Assembly: GCA_039881145.1 (NCBI GenBank)
Contig: JAYKKI010000074.1
Location: 5,218,501 to 5,282,500, forward strand
Direction: 5' to 3'
From: Druceiella hillmani
Lineage: Eukaryota; Arthropoda; Insecta; Lepidoptera; Hepialidae
DNA: 64,000 bases
The translations under genes and the position numbers were made by a program. Shown here one piece after another: positions 12,701 through 22,944 of the stretch (its first letter is position 1; each line of letters starts with the position of its first letter). A model generated the notes under the pieces. That model was given only the letters and a program-made list of their open reading frames with translations. It was not told where the DNA came from and did no database searches.

Positions 12701-15700
12701 CAGAACTGACTTCATAGTTGATAATTTTTTAATATTTCATTTTCACTAATAATTTTTCCCGTTCACAACCGTTTGTCGAACGGGGGTGGGCTGGTATTAT
12801 GGTTGGCTGTAAGAGATTACTCTCGTAGCAATAAATTCGCCATATGTATCAATTAGATATATTGAAGTAGATAAATAAAATTGTTTTATTGTTAGGCTAT
12901 GTTATGATTATAAACATTGTCAGGAAGACATTTTTTTAGAATAATTATATTTAACTTCTTTGGTAGAATAATGGTATTGATGTAACTATTATTATTATTC
13001 TGAGGAAAAAAAATATGGAAGACCGTACTCAGGTATGTTTGAGAACCCAACTAGAACAACTAAAACAACTTTACATCCAAATAAAACAACTTTACATCCA
13101 GATAAAAATATAAGATTTCATAATATAATTTTCATCTTGCCAATGTGTATTCATAGAGAAATTAATAATTGTGACAAAGGCAGTGAAATTATTTTCGATA
13201 TAATGATTTTTGCTATTTGTGTCAAAATGACCCGAAAATCTTAGGAAGGTCGAAACAGGCATTTGTAATAACTAGAATACCTTACATCCGGTGGCATACT
13301 TGGGTTCAGCTGCTGGCATTAATAGTCCTAAGACAAGATTGTGTGGTATTAGATATATATAAATAAAACTAATTAGTCAAAAAAGGAGTCATTCTGAGGA
13401 TTCTTCTTGATTTCTTCTTTTTTTATTTCAGGGTGAACCATTCATGAAAAGTCTTTCAGAGAACAAACCTCTTTTGTATAGTATATTGTTGTCTGGAGGA
13501 GCTGTTTTGCTACTCGCGGTTGGAGCTGTACCTGAACTTTCCAGTCAATTTGAAATAGTTGACTTTCCCACCGATGTGAGTACTTTGTTTTAAATATTAT
13601 TTTATTATAATGCTGCGATGACAATAGGGTGATGAGTGAGACAGATTATGTTATGAAATGCATGTGAGGAAGGGAATAGACGACATATGATAGGTTGGAA
13701 AGGCGAGTTATGGAAGGTAATATAGATATAAAGATTTTATGGAAATAATTGCCATATATACATTTTAATTAGAGTATTTTGATAACATTGAAAATGTTAT
13801 AACATGAAAATTTGAAGCAATAAGTTTGTTTTGAGTATAGATAAAAATATTTTGTACTTTTTGGTGCGTGAAATGACATGCAATTGATTGACTTGTAATG
13901 GATTATCATCCAACTGTGATTCATCATTATTGTGAGCAATACAATTTTTTTGATGAGTTGTATCTTTCACATTACAAACAATACTCAAATTGAATGATTA
14001 GATTATGAATAGCAGGTTAAGTAAGTCAATTATGTTGACTAATATAAAGTCTTTATATGACTTTATATAACTTAATAGTAACGTTGACGAAAACGCAGAG
14101 GGACTCGTAGCACAAACATCAATAGATAGAAATGTGCTATTTATTTTGAGTCCACTGTGAATGATAATTTCATTACAATCGAGTAGGAAGGAATTAAAGC
14201 GTCTACCAGAATGGTCTAAAAGCACAGGAGATGTGGGACAATCAATAACAGAATTCACACTTCATGATTGGGCAATATGTAACCACCATTCAAAGTAAAA
14301 AATGTCAAAAGAGGAAATAGTATTTTTATTCCTTGACTTCAATTTTTATCGTAACCATATTTGGTAATAATTTAACAAAAATAATTTTTCTGTCTAACTA
14401 GGGTAATTTTTTTTGTAAAATCATTTGCACTACAATATGTTAATGTTTAAATCATATCAAAAGACAGGTGACTACTATGGTTTGAGGAATTTTAACAATT
14501 ACAGTAAATAGATAATCAAATATTGATTTGTTTTATTAAAACAAGATGTGACAACAGTCCAACATTAAATCAAGTAAAGTGGGAATGGTAGTCTGGTTGC
14601 AAAGACATAAAATACCATTTGCAGACAAAAACACTATGCCATTATTGCATTACATTTGAACCCGGTTGAGTGACCAGTCCTTATTTTTAGAAAGAATTAA
14701 CGCCATAAATGGGCAAATATGTAAAGAGATTTTCAGATAAATCTAAGAAAATGAACAAGAATATATAAAACTAGAACTTAATTAGATATTTACACCAATC
14801 ATTTAATAATGCATGCTGGTGAATTATATGAAGATAAATCCGTGCAATCATTTTCCGAGTTTGATGGTCAAATAACTGGTATAGATAACCTTTCTGATGA
14901 CACTGTTGAATTAATCAAATGATTATTAAAAAATGCGATGTTGTGAATCTTTAATGCACAAAAATCAATATTTTATCTATCTGTACTTTTGTGTTATTAG
15001 AGCTAGAAATTGTGACGTTTTTCAGTTTTGCATATCAATAACATATCAACAGATAGGAATTACTGTCTCCGCGCTCTACCAATGAAAGGTCAAATCACTC
15101 ACTAGTTATCCAATGTTACATAGAAATGCCAAATGTTGCTTCCCAATAATGTTTTGTATTATTAATGCAGGGCTCCCATTCTGTAATTACGCAATTACGG
15201 ACTGACTGTGAACATTTTATAAATCCGTAGCTCAAAGGAAAAATTAAATAATTACGGAATTGTGTATCTTAACTTAAGCAATAAAACTAATATATCTATT
15301 TACATTTCATTACATGTTTAAAAATGTAAAAAATTTACATACTAATCTTGGTTGTAATGTAACATCTGGGAAAATCGAAAACTAACTAGTTACATGGGTA
15401 ATTCCCCGTGATTTATTATAGACTCGAATAGTTCATGTTTTACACAAAGAACATTGAGAGAGAATTATCCCTTTCAAATAAAGAATAGATTTCACTATTA
15501 AGTGAATTTTTATTTTGAATTTAAGGGAATTCCCACAAATTGAGATGCAGTGCAAATAAGTCCCTTTTTGGGAAATCTGTGAGTGCTACTTTAAAAATGA
15601 AAAGGATGTTTTATTCATTGCTCGATCGTTAATCATCCAGTTCACATTGATTCAATTTTGCTCTAGACCAATTAAAGATTTTCTTTTAGTGTGTGTTGTG

Positions 15701-18700
15701 ATTTGTAATTATGGAGTTATTGTGAAGTAAATGGTCATTATCGCGAAATTATAAATAAATTGTAAATCAATGGACTGCATGTTCCTCTTTTTGTTTGGAT
15801 CATAAATTATATATGCATATGACACTATCATGTGAGTATTTAAATGTTTTTTATTTATCTACTAACTAATTTATACAGCAATTTCATAAGAACCAACCAA
15901 ATAAATTATTAAATTTATACCTATAGAAGTTACATTTGCTTGAGTGTAGTGATAAAATAAAGTGAAATAGAGAACACTTTTTTTACACCTTTGAATTAAT
16001 AAGTTTGAGAAGGTAAATGTTGTAATATCATAAGGTCGATTTTGATAAAAGAAACTATTGTTTTATTAATTACTTATTATATTAAATTGAATTTAATATT
16101 TAATCCTGTGTGTAATATTTTTAAAGCTTTCAATAAATTTAATTTTTGTTTAATATTTTTTTAGGTCATCAACAAAGAAAACCATATATAAGTAGCACTT
16201 AAACAAATGCATACAATCTTCGATTAGAGAACATTTCTAGAGAGAAGGTAATGGACAAAGTGTCCAATGCAAACATTGCAAAAAAGTATTAAAAACTCAT
16301 GGTGGTTCAATTGTAGCTTTACATGCCCATATTGGTATGCATTCTAATGATATCGGTGAAATGCCAGCACATGAGTTCACAAAAATCTGTACTTCTAACT
16401 ACTACTAAAAACGCTTAGGATCAAGTCGGAAACATTAAGAATGAATCTTCAACAAAGAAAACTAAACTTACAGATTACTATTCTAGTTATCTATGGAGGC
16501 TCGCATGACTAGAATGGCAGCACTAGATGGAATTGCATTTCACAAATTTTGTACTTTTGATGATCTAACAGCCAGACTGTTAGATCATGATTTACCAAAT
16601 CTCCTATAACTATATAAAAGATAGTTTTAGAACAGGGTGATAAAAAAAAACAAATTAATAAAATAATTTAACAAAATTAAAATCTAAAATCAAAAATTCA
16701 CTGCAGATACATTTGACTAATGGACCTCCACCCCAAAAAAGAAGATATATAAATATAAACATTCACTTAGACCAAAGCAAGTGCGAAAATTTAGGTTTAT
16801 TGAGGATAAAAGGTTCTATGACAGCTGATGTAGATACTCAATTGTTGGAGTATGTTTAACCTCAATCTCGATGACATAATTTCTTTCACTACAGATGGAG
16901 CCAGTGTAAATTAAAATGGGTAAGAATTTTTACAGTTACCATCAACTGTGTTATGTCCTTGGAATACAACTACTTGGAATACTGATTGATGTATTGTATA
17001 AAAGCCAGAAAACTTCAGGTTGGCGATCTAAACCCGAATTGAATGAATCTAGATTTCCAGAGCCAGACTTTTTATATAAAGATATTATTAAAAAAGTAAC
17101 GAGAGGTTAAATCTTCCCATAAATCGTCCTTGAAAAATGACATATTAGGAAATTACACTTTGGAAAAATATGGTAAAAACTTGGGTCTGATATTAGACTG
17201 TAAAATGAAATGGTACTCCGTCTTGTTTTACAGTTTGTTAGATATGGTAAGCCGATTTCTTAAACTAAATTTGAAATAAACAATATAAATTTTTCCATGA
17301 CATCAGCTGATGGAAACATTCGAAAAATCGTTGTCAGATGCAATCAGAACATTTATTGTACACTTATTCGAGAGGCTAAAATTTAAGCAAACATAAGAGA
17401 GTTCAGGACAATGTCTAAAAAGTCCAAAAGGAAGATGTAGCCACAAGCAGTGATGATGGGGACGAGGAGTTAACGATAGCACCACAGTTGGAAAAAGAGA
17501 TATACAAAGTTACAACAGGAAACAAATATAAATATAGAGAAAACATAGATCTAGGTTCTATATTAGAGTTGAAATGTGCATTTATGATAGTGCTGCTGGT
17601 GGCGGACTGGAAGCCTACCTAAAAGTTGTGTAAAATTATTTATTGCTTATACCGCTTACATGTTTTGAAACTGAGCAAGCGTTTCTTCCGCGGGCTATTT
17701 TTGCAACAAAGTGAGAAGTTCTTTGCAATAGAATGCCTTATCATTTATGTAATTACATTTTTAGGCGCAAAAAAGTAGGAATTGTAATATTTCATTTGTT
17801 TTTTGCCTATGATTTGTTTTTGTTCACTTTATAAATATTACTTGTTTAATAAAATGACAAATATATCCCAATAATGACTTTTATTGATTTGCAACTTAAT
17901 GCTACAAATACTAAATATACAAGTATTTTTTTTAATGATGTAAGTCAGTTACTCAATTATGTAAATTAAATCTATAAATTTGTTACTAGTTACATAATTG
18001 ATATATCCATAATTTTGGAAGTCCAATTATAATAATTCAACAGAGTTACTGTAATATAATATTAATAATAATAATATTAATATTAATAAATAATTATTAT
18101 AATTTATTACTTTTTTCAATACTAAACGCTATATAATACTTGTTTTCCAATTTAACTGATTTATCAGAATGGAAAGAAGAGACTGATTCTGTTTCATAAA
18201 TACACACTTTAATTGCTTTTGCTTATATTATGCTTGATTTTGATGAACAAAAATTCACAAAACATCTAATCATAAATAATTACATCTAATCTTGTATAAC
18301 TAAAATGGTTCTGTTTAGTTATTATTTATTTATTTGGTATGTATATATTTTTGTATATATATAATGGCGAATTTTCCATAAGCATTAACAGAAAGCATTG
18401 CTTGACATGGGAGAGTATGGATAGAAAGCTATCTACGACTATCAATAAGACAATTAAAACATCAAAACACTTTTGGGAAGCAAACTAAAGATAGATACTA
18501 AGTTATTTAACTATCTTAGATAGCTATCTATGTTAACAGATAGATAGAATATTGATTTTGGGTGTAGGAGAACAATCAATATTTTGACCGTCCCTTTTTA
18601 CATTCATGAGAATATTACATATGCTCATAAAAATATATCTTTCTTTTAAAAAAATTATGACAAGCATTGTTTCAATACTAGAATTAAAAATAAAATTTCC

Positions 18701-19572
18701 TTACAACAATTTAAATTAAACGAAGTTAGTAGGTGATAGTTCATGGGGCATTTTATACCCTTCTATGAAAAAATTAAGGATGATGTACATCAGGAAAGGA
18801 ATAAATTCAAACGGACTCTGATATAAATTCTTTGTAAGAATGCTTGCGATTAAAGATAACCTTATGTTGTACTTCTCCAGTTTCTCAGGTACCTATATGA
18901 TGTATGATGTATGGGTTGCTGGTAGTTTCTTGCTATTTCATCTCCACGGTGACCATGTATAGATACTCATTTAAACTACATATTCATATACAGTTTAAAG
19001 TTAGTGAAATTTTAAGTCAAAGAAGAGGATAAAATATACATTTGATTAGTATAAAAAACCAAAATATTAGTTTAGCTCCCTACGATCTAAGTTGTCCGTA
19101 AAAAATTTAATTTCTTTAAATTTTTGTTAAACATGTCGCAAATTTTGACATTATATATTTTAAAGGTTATCTGAGAGTTTAGTCATTACTAGTACGAGGC
19201 ATAATCTCTCGAAGAGTAGTCATAAGGTGTTTATTATACAGAGCTAATATCAGGGCTACTTAGGTCTTTTATCGGTTTATTAAAGGAAATCATGTATTTA
19301 AAAAATTCTTAAATACCTTTTCATAAAAAATTATAAATTAGTTTCAAATTAGAATGAAAGTGCATGAAAAAGAATTTTTCTTTTAAATAAGGGGGTGCAT
19401 ATCTAGTATATTTCAAAACTTTTTTGCTAAAATGAAGATTTAATATTTATTTCTTTTGTTTCAGTTTCGGTTGATTCTTGTCCAAGTTCTTATTGGTGAC
19501 ATGGTGTTTGCCTATTTGGCTGACAGGATATGTCTATTCCTGTTTGGTGAGGGGCGATTTAGGAAAACTTGA
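3516..19572 (+). CDS. ATP13A1: P5A-type ATPase (ATP13A1/Spf1 family), 3' part of gene, five exons
   Basis: The five exons join (3516-3712, 8525-8667, 11457-11589, 13432-13575, 19465-19572) into 725 nt that encode the last 241 residues; one further base comes from an exon upstream of the window. The family is an ER P-type ATPase that extracts mislocalised transmembrane helices. The joined product follows the C-terminus of animal ATP13A1 with no gap that I can see: [19 protein letters not shown], then [39 protein letters not shown] and [12 protein letters not shown]. Six hydrophobic helices are visible, matching M5-M10. All junctions have AG/GT borders and matching phases (0 after exon 1, 2 after exon 2, 0 after exons 3 and 4). 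The DKTGT phosphorylation domain and the M1-M4 region are not present and must lie upstream. The introns are 4.8, 2.8, 1.8 and 5.9 kb and full of transposon relics. Nothing suggests that the exons are damaged. Confidence 0.95.
4230..6720 (+). mobile_element. Jockey-clade non-LTR retrotransposon, heavily decayed
   Basis: Fragments appear in the right order for a jockey-type ORF2. An endonuclease tail comes first (about 4530-4620, [19 protein letters not shown]). Reverse transcriptase motifs follow: [18 protein letters not shown] at about 5205, [14 protein letters not shown] at about 5390, and IPQGSIL near 5775. The expected Y/F-A-D-D active site reads YAEN near 5860, so catalysis is lost. The C-terminal block YGIQ..., [20 protein letters not shown] and HPNPL lies at about 6390-6600. 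The frame changes repeatedly and stops are common. It lies in sense orientation within an ATP13A1 intron. A separate short element sits inside it (6150-6334). Confidence 0.85.
6150..6334 (-). mobile_element. Short SINE-like element inserted in the LINE
   Basis: The LINE frame breaks between ERNSK and the resumed LSVDNKLF. Both borders carry 'gaagtt' (6150-6155 and 6329-6334), which fits a target-site duplication. Read on the minus strand it has a GC-rich head (near 'gcgggttcccgggttcggcc') and a tail with 'gtaagagattgctctcat' and 'agtagataaataaac'. The same tail occurs on the + strand at about 12760-12890. I recognise the tail as a type common in moths; calling it a SINE is inference. Confidence 0.55.
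7055..7111. repeat. Perfect 26-bp hairpin
   Basis: Arms 7055-7080 and 7086-7111 are exact reverse complements, separated by the 5-base loop ttcac. It lies in the first ATP13A1 intron seen here, downstream of the LINE and just before a poly-A run. Confidence 0.9.
8040..8310 (+). repeat. Dispersed repeat 'R2', copy 1
   Basis: 'cacaggcgtaaa', 'tatgagatt(t)aga' and 'ttttcacttcagca' recur in order at about 59287-59400 with moderate divergence. It has no coding capacity. It may belong to the same large family as R1. Confidence 0.4.
8525..8667 (+). CDS. ATP13A1: ATP13A1 exon, M7 region
   Basis: The acceptor 'ttcttctgtttcag' ends at 8524 and the donor gtagga starts at 8668. The exon begins in phase 0 with [19 protein letters not shown], which is nearly invariant in animal ATP13A1, followed by one membrane helix (about [18 protein letters not shown]). 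It ends after ARSPG plus the two bases 'ag', which are completed by the first base of the next exon to give Arg. It is too short and too interrupted by phase to appear as a long open frame. Confidence 0.93.
9120..9680 (+). mobile_element. Second jockey-type LINE fragment
   Basis: Only the C-terminal part of a jockey-type ORF2 is readable: a piece matching the 'KYLGMYLD' thumb region near 9220 (here SIWECT/YLGMYLD depending on frame), then YWLINRKS near 9330, [17 protein letters not shown] at about 9390-9440, and a decayed DI...[18 protein letters not shown] near 9560-9620. Stops and frame changes are frequent. It lies in the ATP13A1 intron between 8667 and 11457, same strand, and is independent of the copy at 4.2-6.7 kb. 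Confidence 0.8.
10280..10371 (+). repeat. 46-bp tandem duplication
   Basis: Two identical 46-bp units lie head to tail (10280-10325 and 10326-10371), starting atgcaagttttaaagactta. Perfect identity points to a recent duplication. It is intronic. Confidence 0.9.
11457..11589 (+). CDS. ATP13A1: ATP13A1 exon, acidic loop and M8
   Basis: The acceptor AG is at 11455-11456. The first base completes the Arg codon split by the previous intron. The exon reads DKSPKLAMD, then an acidic stretch [10 protein letters not shown], then the conserved LLNSTVYI and a membrane segment ending in TFAINYK directly before GT at 11590. In mammals the loop between M7 and M8 is also charged but has a different sequence, so this is a variable linker. 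The poly-T tract before the acceptor is good. Confidence 0.92.
12760..12895 (+). mobile_element. Short SINE-like element, second copy
   Basis: 'gtaagagattactctcgta', 'gccatatgtatcaattaga' and 'agtagataaataaaa' match the reverse complement of the element at 6150-6334. Only the 3' portion is clear. The head here reads 'gtttgtcgaacgggggtggg', diverged from the first copy. Confidence 0.55.
13432..13575 (+). CDS. ATP13A1: ATP13A1 exon, M9
   Basis: The acceptor 'ttttttatttcag' ends at 13431 and a gtgagt donor starts at 13576. This is an exact 48-codon, phase 0-0 exon. It opens with [14 protein letters not shown], the luminal loop whose human counterpart is GPPFMESLPENKPL. A membrane helix (about [17 protein letters not shown]) follows, then [14 protein letters not shown], which leads into M10. 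Confidence 0.94.
13800..16180. other. Intron sequence, nothing recognised
   Basis: AT-rich intron between exon 4 and the BED-hAT relic. Part of it may be the 5' non-coding region of that element. I see no coding similarity. Confidence 0.4.
16190..17810 (+). mobile_element. BED-finger hAT transposon, decayed transposase
   Basis: A BED-type zinc finger is readable near 16250-16335 ([22 protein letters not shown] then H), followed by [18 protein letters not shown] at about 16500. The catalytic-region piece ..[15 protein letters not shown] lies near 16865, a middle part [18 protein letters not shown] near 17020, and the hAT dimerisation tail with ..[22 protein letters not shown] at about 17655-17720. 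Many frameshifts and stops separate these blocks, so it cannot make a working enzyme. The 'cagggctccc' at about 15167 could be a left end, but no convincing matching right end was found. Confidence 0.8.
19465..19572 (+). CDS. ATP13A1: ATP13A1 terminal exon, M10 and stop
   Basis: The acceptor 'ttcttttgtttcag' ends at 19464. The exon encodes [20 protein letters not shown], then [15 protein letters not shown] and a TGA at 19570-19572. M10 and the short basic cytosolic tail match the expected C-terminus in position and length. The 5.9-kb intron before it holds the BED-hAT relic. Confidence 0.94.
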   Translation, partial: FRLILVQVLIGDMVFAYLADRICLFLFGEGRFRKT

Positions 19573-19790
19573 TAATTTTTTTGTAATTGTGATGTAATGT
19601 ACGTTGTATTTATTGTCCATGTGTACCGACGCGGTATCGGATGCATTTAGTAATATTATTGTCGTTTGTACATTCTTATGTTTTCATTGTGAGAGAAATG
19701 AAAGTACTGATATATTTCATACGAGCTGATGATTATGAAGTTGTAAAAGTCTAAATCATAATATATTATTAATAAATTGTTGTTGTGAAA
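19573..19790 (+). other. ATP13A1: ATP13A1 3' UTR with poly(A) signal
   Basis: After the stop the sequence is AT-rich. A canonical AATAAA lies at 19771-19776, followed by a GT-rich stretch (ttgttgttgtgaaatggtattg), as expected for cleavage and polyadenylation. A second AATAAA at 19813-19818 could serve a slightly longer form. The end at 19790 is an estimate. Confidence 0.6.
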
Positions 19791-19799
19791 TGGTATTGT

Positions 19800-20350
19800 T
19801 TTTTATTATAACAATAAATCTTATAAAAAGTTCATTTTTTATTAATGTGTAAGATTAATACCTAAGAAATATCTTGTAGCTTGACACCAAGTAATATTTA
19901 ATATATAAATTCAGTGTCACATATTAGGAATAGTGAAAATTTATGTGAAAGTTTGTATATTTATCTATAAATATATATATAATATTGAAGTGGATATTTG
20001 TGTTTATGGTTGATTTGTGGATATTGTCTCTGTCGTTGACACATAGATATAGACGGTATAACACATTTCTAAATACTGTTTTATTAGTGGCCTATAAACG
20101 TAAGAAATTATGAATGAGGGAAACTTCAGGACATTAAACAAGATAGAAGCAGTATGTTCACGGAATTATACGAAATAGAGGTGTGCAATATCAATACTTT
20201 TTTGTACTAGGTGTGACTCCTTTTAAGAGTATGTAAAAATACTAGGTGCACATACCTGCTATAAAATATTAGGTGGTACCACGGTATGTATACATGCTTG
20301 TCGAGTGTTCTGGTGGGAATATGCAACGCAAACACTTGACAAAATATTTA
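19800..20350. other. Gene-free sequence after ATP13A1
   Basis: AT-rich, no reading frame or repeat of note apart from the second AATAAA. Confidence 0.4.
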
Positions 20351-20390
20351 ATATTGAATATATTTGGCGTTAATTTTGTAGAAATTCATT

Positions 20391-20671
20391 ATTCACAATT
20401 AAATGAAACTACGTGATGTAGTATTATTTCTACTATCTTTAATTTCTTTACCACGACCTAGGTTTCGTTGTATTACAACATCTTCAGGTGGGATATTAGC
20501 AAAGATTCTGTGGGATATTAGCAAAGATTCTGTGGGATTCGGTGGGATATTAGCAATCTTTGCTAATATCCCACCTGAAGATGTTGTAATACAACGAAAC
20601 CTAGGTCGTGGTAAAGAAATTAAAGATAGTAGAAATAATACTACATCACGTAGTTTCATTTAATTGTGAAT
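20391..20671. repeat. 281-bp palindrome with perfect 117-bp arms (family 'PAL', copy 1)
   Basis: Arms 20391-20507 and 20555-20671 are exact reverse complements around a 47-bp centre. The centre holds repeats of 'tgtgggatattagcaaagat'. Because of the symmetry, both strands carry an 86-codon open frame with the same first 35 residues and the same tail; this is an effect of the palindrome, not evidence of a protein. Related sequences lie at 38982-39136, 53545-53659 and 57129-57214. A flank 'gaatatatttggcgttaatt' precedes this copy and those at 39.0 and 57.1 kb, so the mobile unit extends to the left of the palindrome. Confidence 0.9.
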
Positions 20672-20699
20672 TGAAAATATTTAATATTTTTTGTTTGTT

Positions 20700-22690
20700 G
20701 TGTACCAACTCCAGCAGTGTCTATACAAAACAGTGCTATTTTAGATATTGAAAACTTTCCTTTATACGCAACATATATCTTCTGTTGTACTTAGTTAAAA
20801 TGTAAGTAAAAATATGAGTAAGCAATACACTGATACCATATGAGATGACTATATGTTTACGGTTCGTGAATTTCATTACTATTTTATTTAACAAACTTTT
20901 CATGTGCTCTATTAATTTTGGACATACCTACATTAGCATAATGTACAAACAACATCGTATTTACTTTTCTCAAATGCGCAATGGTTCTGATAAATAAGAA
21001 TGCATCTATTTTAATGAAATGATAGGTATATATATGACCTAATGAGTGAACATAGCTATAAATGTAAAAATAAATAAAATAACAATTTTATAATATAGTG
21101 TAATCTAATAGCAAAAAGTCTAAATAAAAAAAATCTTAATAAATTTGACTCTTAGTGACTGATAATTATCTATGCCGAACTATATTAAGAAAGGAGTTTT
21201 ATGCAAATACTTGAGATATTACAATTCTTGTTGGATCCTCCCCTAAATAATGTCTGATAATGTACATAACATTTCACATGATTTTTAAACATTGCTTATT
21301 CATATTGTACATAAATATAAACATTCATTTATTATTTTAATAAATAAACGTGTTTTATATATTAAAAACTTCTTTTTCATTTAGACCTTAGTTTTTATTA
21401 AGAAAATTAAATTAAAATTCCATGAAGTTGTAATGTTTACTATTTGAATTTAGCACATACAAGGTTATAATTTCGAAAATTTAAATAAAGGTGAAGGAGT
21501 AAAGTTTGAAAAAAAATGAGGAATTAAATAAATATAACACCAAATTTTCTAGGTTTCAAAGTGGTACCAGATTCTTAAAATAAGTTATGGTTCGCGTTGA
21601 TCAAAATGATTTTAGTTTTATTTGTTTATCAATTATACCTAATAATTGTTAATGCTGAATTGGATAAATTTGATTTATTTGGTACAAACCAAATAAATCG
21701 AATTTATTTTATTTTTTAAATTTTGCATGACCGAATAGCGTTTCTTATGAGCTTCAACATCGTACAGGATCCAAAATGACAGCAATTGGCGTTGTAGTTA
21801 ATGGATGGAGAAGTGATTATTTTTGGAAAATGTGGGGGTAAGGTTATAAGTTAATTTTTAGTAGATTGATTTTAACATAAAAATAATTCTTACCATTGGG
21901 AATTCTTATCTTTAAAGTTTAACGGAATCAGTGGTTCTTGAAAAAGGTAAGCTTTCTTTAAAAATTAATATAAATTTTTTGAACACAAAATTTACAAGAT
22001 TAATTTTTATGACTTTTGAAGCATATTTTGAAGTTTACAATAAAACTGATACATATAATTAAGACAACAGCGCAAAACTGCTGGAAATTATAGTAATTAT
22101 GATTTTGGAGACAATTTGAGAATTGTCATTATTATATATTATCACCAAAGTCATAAGAGCTTTCATTCCATTTTTAGTGCTTGTAGCGTTCTTGGCAATA
22201 ATGTATTACATTTATAACACAGGTGATAAAGGATACTTTATCCTCTCTTTTGCTTATGAGATATAATTTTATTATTGAGAAACTACTTCAAAATGTCCTT
22301 AGAACTATATTGAAATGTTTGGGACCGAAATGCGTAGAGAAATTACTCGGGAATTATCTGTAATAAACATATTTGAATCTATTTTAATGAAGATTCTTTT
22401 CTATATACTGCGAATTTTTTTTATATATAAAATGAGTCTTTATATTTGATATGAAATTTATCAAAATGAATAGTATAAACTGGGCTCTTAGGAAACTATT
22501 TCTGGCAAAACCTATTGGATAACACGGAAAGTGTAGATTTATATTAAAAGGGTAAAGGGGGCCTCTTAGATAATCATTTAAGAGTGTGAAATATTAAGAA
22601 TTGGTGCTAAAATTTAGTTCCACAAAGGGCTCTCATGTAGAATAGGTGCTAATATATCCGGAAAAAAATAGTGAATATCCGGAAAAAAAG
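20700..22690. other. Gene-free AT-rich stretch
   Basis: No coding similarity on either strand. A 15-bp direct repeat 'atatccggaaaaaaa' occurs twice near 22655-22690. Confidence 0.4.
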
Positions 22691-22699
22691 TAAAAATCT

Positions 22700-22944
22700 T
22701 TCTGAATTACGCTGCCCAGCGCAGCGAGTGGAGGGAAGAACGCACTCTTCGCTCCCCCCGCGCGTCCGCGCTTTTCAATGAGTCGAGTCGCGACTAGTCC
22801 GTCCATCTATTGTTTTGTTTCGCGCCAACAGGCAATCCCTTATTGGCATATCCCATTACTTTCTAACGTATAAATAAAAGTGACTACTCACATTGAACAC
22901 AACGCCACACAGTATTATCTGTTTCATCACTTCGCTCAGTCAAG
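22700..22944 (+). promoter_or_regulatory. GC-rich leader with TATA box and splice donor, probable hAT promoter
   Basis: A GC-rich block (22705-22800) is followed by TATAAATA at 22869-22876, a possible start region 'actcacattg' about 20 bases on, and then 'tcaag|gtaagt', a near-perfect 5' splice site at 22944/22945. This layout fits an untranslated first exon spliced to the transposase that begins about 2 kb downstream. The link to the hAT is inferred from position and orientation only. Confidence 0.4.

Noticed and set aside
12590..12770. Acidic minus-strand segment ([14 protein letters not shown]) as a second piggyBac N-terminus
   Set aside because: Too short, frameshifted and without any core-domain motif nearby; low-complexity acidic sequence alone is not enough.
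15160..18040. Terminal inverted repeats for the BED-hAT ('cagggctccc' at 15.17 kb against a sequence near 18.03 kb)
   Set aside because: The match is partial and no 8-bp target duplication could be found.
20399..20663. Two 86-codon proteins, one on each strand, of nearly the same sequence
   Set aside because: They are the two strands of one palindrome; the shared start and end follow from the symmetry and no family resemblance supports a protein.
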